This document shows, piece by piece, positions 23,985 through 31,676 of a stretch of DNA of 64,000 bases. Each line of letters starts with the position of its first letter. Within the stretch, counting starts at the first letter, position 1. A program made the translations under genes and the position numbers. A model generated the notes under the pieces. The model worked only from the letters and a program-made list of their open reading frames with translations, ran no database searches and had not been told where the DNA came from. Origin of the DNA: Symbioplanes lichenis. GTDB lineage: Bacteria > Actinomycetota > Actinomycetes > Mycobacteriales > Micromonosporaceae. Where the stretch lies: positions 1 through 64,000 of the forward strand of contig NZ_JAUZQD010000004.1 in assembly GCF_030709675.1 (NCBI RefSeq), in the 5' to 3' direction.

Positions 23985-25541
23985 TCAGTGCAGCATGACG
24001 GGTGCCGCCTGCGGCTCGCCCTCCTGGAGGGGCGAGGACTGCTTGCGGCGCGGCAGGAAGTACGCCGGGATCAGGGTGATCACGACCAGGCCGAAGGCGA
24101 CCCAGAAGGTCGTGCCGAAGGCGTCGGCGGCGAAGGACAGGCCGCGGTCGAGCACGGACGGCTCGACCGGGAGCTGCTGGGTGACCGACGGGTCCTGCTT
24201 GGCGGCGATGGCCAGCTGGGCCTCGGTGACGCCGGCGCCCGGGATGTCCGGGGAGCCGTTGAGGCGGCTGGTGAGGATGACCGACATGAGGGCCGAGCCG
24301 ATCGAGCCGGCGACCTGCTGCAGGATGTTGAGCAGCGTCGAGCCGCGGGCGACCTCGTGGCTGGTCAGGGTCTTGAGGGCGGAGGTCATCAGCGGCATCA
24401 TCGTGCCGCCCATGCCGAGGCCCATCACGAAGAGCGAACCGCCGAGCAGCCAGTACGACGTGTCGGTCGACACCTGGGTGAAGCCGAAGAAGCCCGCGGC
24501 CATGAGGAGCATCGCGAACGGGACGGTACGCCCGACGGGCACCCGGTCGGCCAGCGTGCCCGCGATCGGCATCGTGATCATCGCGCCGATGCCCTGGGGG
24601 GCCATGAGCAGGCCCGCGGCGAGCGTGGTCTCCCCGCGGATCTGCAGGAAGTAGCTCGGGAACAGCAGCCCGGCGCCCATGAACGCGATGGTGAACACCG
24701 CGAGCGTGATCGCCGCGACCGACAGGTTCCGGTTGGTGAGCAGGCGCAGGTCGAGCAGCGGGTGCCGGGGCTTGAACGAGTACAGCACGAAGCCCACGAC
24801 CAGCAGCGCGCCGGCGAGCGCGGGCAGCCACACCTTGGTGGCGCTCACCGTGCCGGTCTCCGGGAGCGACGAGACGCCGTACAGGAAAAGAGCCAGGCCC
24901 GGGGAGAGCATGAGCATGCCGAGGAAGTCGAAGCTCTCCGACGGGGAGGGGTTGTCCCTCGGCAGCGCGAACTGCGCGTAGACCAGCGCGATGACGCCGA
25001 TCGGCAGGTTGATCAGGAAGATCCAGTGCCAGCTGGCGGCGTCGATCAGCCAGCCGCCGAGGATCGGGCCGCCGATCGGGCCGAGCAGCATCGGGATGCC
25101 CAGGACGGCCATCAGCCGGCCGATCCGCTCCGGGCCGGCGGCGCGGGTCATGATCGTCATGCCGAGCGGCATCAGCATGCCGCCGCCCAGGCCCTGCAGG
25201 ACCCGGTACGCGATCAGCTGCCCGATGCCGTCCGCCGTCGCGCACAGCGCGGAGCCGATCGTGAAGAGCAGGATCGCGGCCATGTAGAGCCGCTTGGTGC
25301 CGAACCGGTCGGCCGCCCAGCCGGTCAGCGGGATCACCGTGGCCAGGGCCAGGGTGTAGCCGGTCATGGTCCAGGCGACCTCGGCGTAGGAGGCGCCGAA
25401 CTCGGTCTGGAACGTGGGCAGCGCCACGCTCACGACGGTCACGTCGAGGATCGACATGATGGCGCCGAGCACGACCACCCCGGCGATCTTCAGGACGGCG
25501 GCGTCGAGTTTCCCCGGCGCCGCCGTGCTTTCCGTACTCAC
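23985..25541 (-). CDS. MFS drug efflux transporter, EmrB/QacA (DHA2) family
   Basis: This 518-residue, 14-helix proton-driven exporter should expel drugs or toxic metabolites. It has the early LDVTVVSVALPTF motif of 14-TMS exporters (about residue 33), the loop GWAADRFGTKR (motif A), and the LGPIGGPILGGWLID motif C typical of antiporters. The GTG start overlaps the stop of the thioredoxin-reductase-like gene by four bases, so the two are translationally coupled. The pair is divergent from an XRE-cupin regulator and probably controlled by it. The substrate is unknown. Confidence 0.92.
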   Translation of the reverse strand: MSTESTAAPGKLDAAVLKIAGVVVLGAIMSILDVTVVSVALPTFQTEFGASYAEVAWTMTGYTLALATVIPLTGWAADRFGTKRLYMAAILLFTIGSALCATADGIGQLIAYRVLQGLGGGMLMPLGMTIMTRAAGPERIGRLMAVLGIPMLLGPIGGPILGGWLIDAASWHWIFLINLPIGVIALVYAQFALPRDNPSPSESFDFLGMLMLSPGLALFLYGVSSLPETGTVSATKVWLPALAGALLVVGFVLYSFKPRHPLLDLRLLTNRNLSVAAITLAVFTIAFMGAGLLFPSYFLQIRGETTLAAGLLMAPQGIGAMITMPIAGTLADRVPVGRTVPFAMLLMAAGFFGFTQVSTDTSYWLLGGSLFVMGLGMGGTMMPLMTSALKTLTSHEVARGSTLLNILQQVAGSIGSALMSVILTSRLNGSPDIPGAGVTEAQLAIAAKQDPSVTQQLPVEPSVLDRGLSFAADAFGTTFWVAFGLVVITLIPAYFLPRRKQSSPLQEGEPQAAPVMLH

Positions 25542-26488
25542 AGTGTCGAATCCCCCCGGATGAGAACAGCGTGGCGGACATCCTCCGCCACCAGGTCGGC
25601 GTTGATCTGCGCTCCCGCGAACGCGCCCGCCGCAGCGGCCGAGCCCACCTGCGCGGCCAGGTCGGTGACGTTGCCGGCGACCCAGACCCCGGGCACGTCG
25701 GTGCGCCCGGTCGCATCCCCCGGGTAGTGCTGCCCCGCACCCGACGGGTGATCCACCGGGTGCAGCCCGAGATCGCTCAGGAACCCGGCCCGCGCCACCA
25801 TGCGGGTCGCGACGGCCAGGGCCTCCCGGCTGATCACCGTACCGTCGGCGAGCCGTACACCCGCAAGCCGATTTCCGACGATTTCCAAACCCGTAACAGT
25901 GTCGCTCACCACACGGATCCCGAGCGCCTCGAACTTCTCCGCGTCCTCACCCGCCACAGCGCCGAAGTACACGATGTCGTCACTCAACTGCCGGAACAAC
26001 AGCGCCTGATGTACGGACATGGGCCCGCTCGCCAGCACGCCGATCGCCTGGTCCCGGACCTCCCACCCGTGGCAGTACGGGCAGTGGAGCACGTCGTGGC
26101 CCCACCGCTCCCGCAGCCCCGGCACGTCCGGCAGCTCGTCGACCAGTCCCGTGGCCACCAGCAGCCGCCGGCCCCGGGCCTGCCGGCCGTCCCGCAGCGT
26201 GACGTGGAAGCCGTCGTCCTTGCGGGTGACGCCACTGATCTCGCCGGTGACCACGTGGGCGCCGTAGCCGCGTACCTCGGCGCGCCCGGTCTCCAGCAGC
26301 TCGGCCGGCGGCATGTTCTCCCGGCCGAGCAGCCCGTGGATTCCCGCCGCGGGAGCGTTGCGCGGCGCCCCGGCGTCGATCACCGCCACCGACCGGCGGG
26401 AGCGGGCCAGCATCAAAGCCCCGTTCAGGCCCGCGGCTCCCCCGCCGGCCACGATCACGTCGTACGCGTCCTGCAGCTCGTCAGTCAT
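25538..26488 (-). CDS. thioredoxin-reductase-like FAD/NAD(P) oxidoreductase
   Basis: 316 residues. The N-terminal FAD site is VIVAGGGAAGLNGALML (about residue 12), a redox CPYC pair lies in LHCPYCHGWEVRD (about 137), and the C-terminal FAD motif GVWVAGNVTD ends the fold. Low-molecular-weight thioredoxin reductases and their dithiol-oxidase relatives share this layout. Members next to exporters often make disulfides in natural products or act in redox stress. The ATG start at 26488 faces the XRE gene across a 65-base divergent promoter region, and its stop overlaps the exporter start. The exact substrate is open. Confidence 0.87.
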   Translation of the reverse strand: MTDELQDAYDVIVAGGGAAGLNGALMLARSRRSVAVIDAGAPRNAPAAGIHGLLGRENMPPAELLETGRAEVRGYGAHVVTGEISGVTRKDDGFHVTLRDGRQARGRRLLVATGLVDELPDVPGLRERWGHDVLHCPYCHGWEVRDQAIGVLASGPMSVHQALLFRQLSDDIVYFGAVAGEDAEKFEALGIRVVSDTVTGLEIVGNRLAGVRLADGTVISREALAVATRMVARAGFLSDLGLHPVDHPSGAGQHYPGDATGRTDVPGVWVAGNVTDLAAQVGSAAAAGAFAGAQINADLVAEDVRHAVLIRGDSTL

Positions 26489-26517
26489 GCACCCACCATG
26501 CGGCGCGTCGCCATCGC

Positions 26518-26545
26518 TGGCAAAGGAAGTTGCGGATTTGGCAAA
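26518..26545. promoter_or_regulatory. direct repeats TGGCAAA, candidate XRE operator
   Basis: TGGCAAA occurs at 26518-26524 and 26539-26545, exactly 21 bases (two helical turns) apart in the divergent region. The second copy overlaps a CAAAAT hexamer placed six bases before the XRE start codon, so binding there would block the regulator's own promoter. Confidence 0.45.
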
Positions 26546-26553
26546 ATCGGAGG

Positions 26554-27135
26554 ATGACCGACGCCCTCGCCGCCACCGGCCCCCGCCTGCGCGCCCTCCG
26601 CAAGCAACGCGAGACGACCCTCACCGAGCTGTCGGCCGCCACCGGCATCTCCGTGAGCACCCTCTCCCGCCTCGAGTCCGGCGACCGCCGCCCGACCCTG
26701 GAGCTGCTGCTGCCGCTGGCCCGGGTGCACGGCGTCACCCTCGACGAGCTGGTCGGCGCCCCGCCCACCGGCGACCCCCGCATCCACCTGCGCCCGATCA
26801 CCCACCACGGCATGACGATGCTGCCGCTGTCCCGGCGGGCCGGGGGCATCCAGGCGTACAAAATCATCATCGCCCCCGGCACGGCCCGCCGGGACCCGGA
26901 ACCCAAGACCCACGAGGGCTACGAGTGGCTCTACGTCCTCAACGGCCGCCTTCGCGTCGTCCTGGGCGACCACAACCTGATCATGGTCCCGGGCGAGGCC
27001 GCCGAGTTCGACACCCGCACCCCCCACTGGTTCGGCGCCGCCGACCCGGAAGCGGTCGAGTTCCTCAGCCTCTTCGGCCGCCAGGGCGAGAAGGCTCACG
27101 TCCGCGCCCGCCCCCGCGGCGGACCGGCTACCTGA
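26554..27135 (+). CDS. XRE-family transcriptional regulator with C-terminal cupin domain
   Basis: 193 residues. Residues 8-65 are a Cro/CI-type helix-turn-helix (LRALRKQRETTLTELSAATG, then STLSRLESGDRRPTLELL). Residues 95-175 form a cupin barrel (HEGYEWLYVLNGRLRVVLGD, then FDTRTPHWFG). The cupin probably binds a small ligand and changes DNA binding. It is divergent from the thioredoxin-reductase-like and efflux genes, the usual layout for a local regulator. The ATG is six bases after a CAAAAT hexamer and directly follows GGAGG, so either a leaderless or a very short-leader transcript is likely. Its stop overlaps the 3' end of the next gene. Confidence 0.88.
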   Translation: MTDALAATGPRLRALRKQRETTLTELSAATGISVSTLSRLESGDRRPTLELLLPLARVHGVTLDELVGAPPTGDPRIHLRPITHHGMTMLPLSRRAGGIQAYKIIIAPGTARRDPEPKTHEGYEWLYVLNGRLRVVLGDHNLIMVPGEAAEFDTRTPHWFGAADPEAVEFLSLFGRQGEKAHVRARPRGGPAT

Positions 27136-27772
27136 CCGCGGCGACCGCCTCGCCGAGTGTGCGTGGGAACGCAGCGACCTCCGGCATCGTCGCCGGCACG
27201 ATCACCAGCAGGCAGCCCGGCCGCCGGACCACCTCGGCCCGCACGCCGAGCAGCCGGGCCGCGCGGATCAGCACGGCGGCCAGCGCCTGGTCGCCCAGCC
27301 GCACCCACAGGGCCTCGTCGCGGCGGCGCCGGGAGCCGCAGGAGCGCAGCGCTGCCTGCCAGGCCGCGCGGGCCAGGGTCATGCGCTGGGCGTGCCGGGG
27401 CGAGGAGGCGCCGAGCTGCTCGGTGGCCAGCAGCGCCTGCTGTCCCTGCCGCCAGGCCGTGGCCAGCGTACGGTCGATGAGCGCCCGGTCCTGCGGCGCG
27501 ACCAGGACACCGTGGACGGAGTAGCGGCGCCGCCCGCCGGCCTCGCGGACCGTCGCCGTGGCCTCGTGGCCGAGGATCCGCAGGAGGCCGATGAGGCGCC
27601 CGGCGGCCGACGGCTGGTTGAACTCGGCGAAGAGGGCCGGGTGGGCCGGCCGTTCCCGGACGGCCACGCGGGACAGCCGGGAGACGTCGGTGCACGCCAC
27701 GAGGCAGGCGGCCTCGAAGGCGGCCGGCAGCGCGGCCGGCAGGACGACGGCGCGGATCGTCTCGTGGTTCAT
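27128..27772 (-). CDS. hypothetical protein, 214 residues
   Basis: I do not recognise this protein. It is soluble, rich in Ala, Arg and Leu, and has a conserved-looking N-terminus (HETIRAVVLPAALPAAFEAACLVACTDVSRL). A middle segment FNQPSAAGRLIGLLRILGHEATATV and a basic patch around CGSRRRRDEALWVRLG follow. The ATG at 27772 lies 10 bases from GGGAGG; a TTG at 27778 is an alternative. It is convergent with the XRE gene (8-base overlap) and divergent from the TAXI lipoprotein gene. Coding statistics look normal for the region. Confidence 0.6.
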   Translation of the reverse strand: MNHETIRAVVLPAALPAAFEAACLVACTDVSRLSRVAVRERPAHPALFAEFNQPSAAGRLIGLLRILGHEATATVREAGGRRRYSVHGVLVAPQDRALIDRTLATAWRQGQQALLATEQLGASSPRHAQRMTLARAAWQAALRSCGSRRRRDEALWVRLGDQALAAVLIRAARLLGVRAEVVRRPGCLLVIVPATMPEVAAFPRTLGEAVAAVR

Positions 27773-27869
27773 CGGCAATCATCCTCCCGTTGACTTGGAA
27801 GACACCGTGGCCGACCGCCCGTTCGGCGGGTAGCTCCGGGGCGCCGACTTGAGGAAAAATTGCGCGATC

Positions 27870-28775
27870 ATGAGACGCCGTTCCCTGCTGGCCGGGTTCG
27901 CCCTGCCCTTTCTCGCCGCCTGCACCGGCGAGGAGCCCGAGCGGCGCCGCGTCCGCATCGCCACCGGCAGCCCGACCGGGGTCTACCACGCGGTCGGCAC
28001 CGCGCTGGCCGGGCTCGTCCGCCGGGAGCTGCCCGGCACCGAGACGACCGTTCTGGCCACCGCCGCCTCGGCCGAGAACGTGCGGCTCGTCACCAGCGGC
28101 GGCGCCGAGGTCGGCTTCACCCAGGCGGACATCCTGACCGGCGACCAGCCGTCGGCCCTCGCCCGCGTCTACGACGACCTGCTGCATCTCGTCGTCCGCG
28201 CGGACAGCCCGGTCACCGCCCTCGGTGACCTGCGCGGCCGGCGGGTGTCCGTCGGGGCGCGCGGATCGGGCACAGTGGTCACCGTCGACCGGCTGCTGGC
28301 CGTCGCGCGGATGGCGGGCACCGGTCAGATCCAGCGGCGCGAGCTGAGCCTCGACGACTCGCTGGCGGCCCTCGGCGCCCGGGACATCGACGCGTTCTTC
28401 TTCTCCGGCGGGCTGCCCGTCACCGGCGTGCAGCGGCTGGGCAGCGACGCGCCGATCCGGATCATCGGCCTGGCCGGGTGGGCGCCGGCTCTGCGCCAGA
28501 CCTACACCGGCGTGTACGAGGTCCGCGACGTCCCCGCCTCGGTCTACCACGTGCCGGCGGTGGCCACGATCGCCGTACCCAATCTCCTGGTCGTGCCGGC
28601 CTCCCTCCCGGAATCGACCGCCTTCGACCTCACGCGCCTGCTCCTGGAACGCCGTGACGTGCTCGCGGCGGCCCATCCGGCGGCCGAGCGCCTGGACATC
28701 CGCTCGGCGATCGCCACCTCGCCCGTCCCGCTGCACCCCGGCGCCGCGCGCTACTACCGCTCCGTCAAAGCGTGA
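27870..28775 (+). CDS. TAXI-family periplasmic solute-binding lipoprotein
   Basis: 301 residues. The N-terminus MRRRSLLAGFALPFLAAC is a lipoprotein signal with the acylated cysteine at about residue 18. The body matches TAXI (TRAP-associated extracytoplasmic immunogenic) receptors: IATGSPTGVYHAVGTALA, then LVTSGGAEVGFTQADIL and LRGRRVSVGARGSGT. TAXI proteins normally deliver small carboxylates to TRAP permeases, but no DctQM-type permease is nearby. The gene instead abuts a two-component system, with an 11-base 3' overlap, so a ligand-sensing role for the kinase is a reasonable inference. The start could also be a TTG at 27849. Confidence 0.85.
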   Translation: MRRRSLLAGFALPFLAACTGEEPERRRVRIATGSPTGVYHAVGTALAGLVRRELPGTETTVLATAASAENVRLVTSGGAEVGFTQADILTGDQPSALARVYDDLLHLVVRADSPVTALGDLRGRRVSVGARGSGTVVTVDRLLAVARMAGTGQIQRRELSLDDSLAALGARDIDAFFFSGGLPVTGVQRLGSDAPIRIIGLAGWAPALRQTYTGVYEVRDVPASVYHVPAVATIAVPNLLVVPASLPESTAFDLTRLLLERRDVLAAAHPAAERLDIRSAIATSPVPLHPGAARYYRSVKA

Positions 28776-30099
28776 TCCGGACCTCCAGACCCGGCCCCGG
28801 CACCAGCTCGAGCCGTCCGCCCGACGCCTCCACCAGGACGGCCACGATCGGCAGCCCGAGCCCGGCGCCGTCGACGTTCTGCGTGTCGGGCGCGCGCCAG
28901 AAGCGCTCGGTCGCCAGCGCACACTGCTCGGCCGTCATCCCCGGCCCGGTGTCGGCGACCGTGAGAACGGACCCGTGCACGGTCACCGTGACCCGGCCGC
29001 CCGCCGGCGTGAACTTCAGCGCGTTGTCGATCAGCGCGTCCAGCACCTGATCAAGACCCACAGCCTGCGCGTACGCCGGATCGTCCACCGCCAGCGCCAG
29101 CTCGACGCCCCGGCGGCGGGCCGCGGGTTGCCAGGCGGCGTGCCGGTCCCGGGCCACGGCCGCCACGTCGGTCTCCCCGATCGGCTGCCGGCCCCGTTCC
29201 GCGCGGGCCAGGGCGAGCAGGCTGTCGAGGACACCGGTGAGACGGTCGATCTCCTCGAGGGCGTACCCGTGGTCCTGCTCCGCGCCCGGGCCCGCCAGCC
29301 GGTCGGCCAGATCCTCGACGCGCAGGCGGACCACGGTGAGCGGGTTGCGCAGCTGATGACTCGCGTACGCGACGAAGGACCGCTGGCGTTCCATCGCCTC
29401 GGCGACCGCGTCGGCCATCTCGTTGAAGCTCGCCGACAGCCGCCGCAGCTCGGGCGGTCCCGCCCCGGGCACCACGCGCGCGTCGTCCGCCCCGGCGGCG
29501 ATCTCGTGCACCGCCGCGTCGAGCCGGGTCACCGGGCGCAGCACCCAGGTCGCCAGCCGCAGCGCCGCCACGACACAGGCGGCGACGGCGAGCAGCCCGC
29601 CGAGGCCCAGCTCCGCCCACGACACGACGATCGTGTGCCGGCTGCGGCTGACCGGCGACGCGGTGACCAGCCCGCCGAGCACCGCGCCGCCGTCGCTCAC
29701 CGGCACGGCCACCACCAGCGGATCGTCGCGCCACGGCCACAGCGTCGCCGGGGTGCTGACCTGCCGCCCGGCCAGCGCCCCGCGCAGCGCCCCGGTCGCG
29801 GCGCTGTCGCCGGGTGACGGGCCGCCGATCGTACTCAGAATCTGCTGGTCCTGGTCCACCAGCAGCGTGCCGATGCCGTACAGATCGTGGTAGCGCCGCA
29901 GCTCACCGGTGAGCGCGGCCAGGTCGCCGGTGCGCAGGGCGGGCGCGGCCAGGGCGGCGAAGCGCGTGGCGTCGGCCAGCCGGTCGGCGAGCACCTGCTG
30001 CGTCTCCCGGTTGGTCAGCGACACGGCGAGCGGCACCTCGAGCGCCAGCAGGACCAGGGCGAGCAGCAGCACGTACGTGGAGACCAGCCGCCGGCGCAC
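28765..30099 (-). CDS. sensor histidine kinase
   Basis: This 444-residue membrane kinase has a first transmembrane helix at residues 7-28 (YVLLLALVLLALEVPLAVSL), an extracellular domain of about 130 residues and a second helix near 180-200. HAMP follows (WVLRPVTRLDAAVHEI), then the dimerisation domain with the phospho-accepting histidine in YASHQLRNPLT. The ATPase domain has N-box DALIDNALKF, DTGPGM and GAGLGLPI. The GTG at 30099 follows AGGGG by five bases and lies 10 bases after the response-regulator stop. The signal may be presented by the adjacent TAXI lipoprotein. Confidence 0.93.
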   Translation of the reverse strand: MRRRLVSTYVLLLALVLLALEVPLAVSLTNRETQQVLADRLADATRFAALAAPALRTGDLAALTGELRRYHDLYGIGTLLVDQDQQILSTIGGPSPGDSAATGALRGALAGRQVSTPATLWPWRDDPLVVAVPVSDGGAVLGGLVTASPVSRSRHTIVVSWAELGLGGLLAVAACVVAALRLATWVLRPVTRLDAAVHEIAAGADDARVVPGAGPPELRRLSASFNEMADAVAEAMERQRSFVAYASHQLRNPLTVVRLRVEDLADRLAGPGAEQDHGYALEEIDRLTGVLDSLLALARAERGRQPIGETDVAAVARDRHAAWQPAARRRGVELALAVDDPAYAQAVGLDQVLDALIDNALKFTPAGGRVTVTVHGSVLTVADTGPGMTAEQCALATERFWRAPDTQNVDGAGLGLPIVAVLVEASGGRLELVPGPGLEVRITL

Positions 30100-30109
30100 C
30101 GTACCCCTC

Positions 30110-30769
30110 TCAGTCGGTGCAGAGACGGTAGCCCACGCCGCGGACGGTCTGGACGAGGCCGGGGCGCCCGAGCTTGGCCCGCAGCGACGCCACGTGCACC
30201 TCAAGGGTGTGCCGGCCCGTGAACGTGCTCTGCCACACGTCGAGCAGGATGCGGTCCCGGTCGAGGACGACTCCCGGCTGCCGCGCCAGCGACGCGAGGA
30301 GGTCGAACTCCTTGCGCGTCAGCGGGACCGGGCGCCCCTGCACGCGTACGCCGCGGGTGGCGAAGTCGATGTGCAACGGCCCGAGCTCGACCGCCTCGCG
30401 CGGGGCCGGTCCCGGCAGCGCCGAGCGCCGCAGCAGGGCCTCGATCCGGGCCTGCAGCGCCGCCATCGAGAACGGCTTGACCACATAGTCGTCGGCCCCC
30501 GCGCGCAGCCCGGTGACCTGGTCCCGCTCCTCGCCGCGGGCGGTCACCGCGATGATCCCGAGGTGCGCGCTGCGCGACCGCAGGACCCGGCACACCTCGA
30601 CCCCGTCACCGTCGGGCAGGTTGAGGTCCAGCAGCACGAGATCGCACGGCGCGGCCGCGAGCGCCGCCGCGGCGGTGGCCGCGTGCTCGACCTCGTACCC
30701 ACGGCGCTGCAGCATCGGGACCATCACCCCGGCCACCCGGTGATCGTCCTCCACCAGCAGAATCCGCAT
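30110..30769 (-). CDS. OmpR/PhoB-family response regulator
   Basis: 219 residues. The receiver domain has the acidic pocket LLVEDD, the phosphorylated aspartate in LVLLDLNLPDGDG (about residue 50), the T in VTARGE and the lysine in YVVKPFS. The C-terminal winged helix includes LTRKEFDLLASLARQPG and TLEVHVASLRAKLG. It is the first gene of the regulator-kinase operon. The ATG is chosen because the receiver's first strand follows at once. A TACTTT hexamer lies 9 bases upstream and could be the -10 box. Its target may be the neighbouring TAXI gene; this is inference. Confidence 0.94.
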   Translation of the reverse strand: MRILLVEDDHRVAGVMVPMLQRRGYEVEHAATAAAALAAAPCDLVLLDLNLPDGDGVEVCRVLRSRSAHLGIIAVTARGEERDQVTGLRAGADDYVVKPFSMAALQARIEALLRRSALPGPAPREAVELGPLHIDFATRGVRVQGRPVPLTRKEFDLLASLARQPGVVLDRDRILLDVWQSTFTGRHTLEVHVASLRAKLGRPGLVQTVRGVGYRLCTD

Positions 30770-30819
30770 GGCGTCGCAAAGTAGTACACACATGTTTCAG
30801 GTCCGCACCTGCGTGCCTT

Positions 30820-30837
30820 TTCATACACGTGTACGAA
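30820..30837. promoter_or_regulatory. 18-bp palindromic operator in front of the LexA-like gene
   Basis: TTCATACAC followed by GTGTACGAA, a dyad with a single mismatch in nine pairs, whose core TACACGTGTA is a perfect palindrome. It lies eight bases upstream of the TAGGCT -10-like hexamer (30845-30850), spanning the expected -35 region, so repressor binding would block transcription. It differs from the usual actinobacterial SOS box (CGAAC-N4-GTTCG). Confidence 0.65.
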
Positions 30838-30856
30838 AATGGGCTAGGCTGCCGTC

Positions 30857-31480
30857 ATGGAACCCGCGGACGGTCCGGATCTCACCCCCCAGCAGCAACG
30901 CATCCTCGCCGTCGTCGCGGCCTCGATCCGCGAGCGTGGCTACCCGCCCACCATGCGCGAGATCGCCGCCCGCGTCGGCCTCCGCTCCCCCTCGACCGTC
31001 GCCCACCACCTCCAGGTCCTCGAGCAGCACGGCCTCCTGCGCCGTGCGGCCGGCTCCCCCCGCGCGGTCGAGCTCCGCGACGCCGCGCCCGCTCCTCCCG
31101 GCCGCACGGTCGACGTCCCGTTGCTCGGCACGGTGGCCGCCGGCCTCCCCCGCCTCGCCGACCAGTCCCCCGGCGACGTCCTCACCCTCCCGGCCGCCCT
31201 GGTCGGCCCGGGCACCTGCTTCGCCCTCCAGGTCCGCGGCGACTCCATGATCGAAGCCGGCATCTTCGAGGGCGACACCGTCGTCATCCGCCGCCAGCCC
31301 ACCGCCGACGACGGCGACATCGTGGCCGCCCTCCTCGACGACGAAGCCACCATCAAGGTCCTCCGCCACCGCGCCGGCCACGCCGAGCTGGTCCCCCGCA
31401 ACCCCGCCTACCCGGTCCTCCCCGCCGACGACGCCACGATCCTGGGCAAGGCGGTCTGCGTCTTGCGTTCCCTCCCCTGA
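30857..31480 (+). CDS. LexA-like repressor (S24 self-cleaving family)
   Basis: 207 residues. The N-terminal winged helix (LTPQQQRILAVVAAS, PTMREIAARVGLRSPSTVAHHL) is LexA-type. The C-terminal S24 domain has the Ala-Gly cleavage site in TVAAGLP (about residue 95), the nucleophile serine in RGDSMIEAGI and the general-base lysine in EATIKVLR. It should repress target genes until RecA-stimulated self-cleavage. The operator-like palindrome upstream is not the standard SOS box, so this may be a second, specialised LexA paralogue. The ATG lies six bases after TAGGCT, suggesting a leaderless mRNA. No DNA-repair gene is adjacent. Confidence 0.9.
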   Translation: MEPADGPDLTPQQQRILAVVAASIRERGYPPTMREIAARVGLRSPSTVAHHLQVLEQHGLLRRAAGSPRAVELRDAAPAPPGRTVDVPLLGTVAAGLPRLADQSPGDVLTLPAALVGPGTCFALQVRGDSMIEAGIFEGDTVVIRRQPTADDGDIVAALLDDEATIKVLRHRAGHAELVPRNPAYPVLPADDATILGKAVCVLRSLP

Positions 31481-31637
31481 CCCTGGGTGCGGTCGTCGCT
31501 TTCTCGGGCGGCCTGCTTGTCGACCACGGCCGGCTGCGGGTGGAGGCCCTCTGCCCGGCATTGTGTCCCTGGTCGTCGGGGTGACGCGCTGGGCGGGTAG
31601 TTCGCCTTGTTCGGAGCTGGGCCTTCGACCGTCGCCA

Positions 31638-31662
31638 CCCCGCCGGCACGGGACCGGCGGGG
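31638..31662. terminator. GC-rich hairpin between convergent genes
   Basis: CCCCGCCGG and CCGGCGGGG form a perfect 9-bp stem with a 7-base loop. It lies between the LexA-like stop (31480) and the stop of the sugar-dehydrogenase-like gene (31677), and could end transcription in either direction. Confidence 0.65.
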
Positions 31663-31676
31663 CGTCGCGGGGCGGG

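Noticed and set aside
23988..25727. 579-codon plus-strand frame opposite the efflux gene
   Set aside because: Very rich in Glu/Arg/Gln/His, a typical antisense reading of a membrane protein gene in high-GC DNA.
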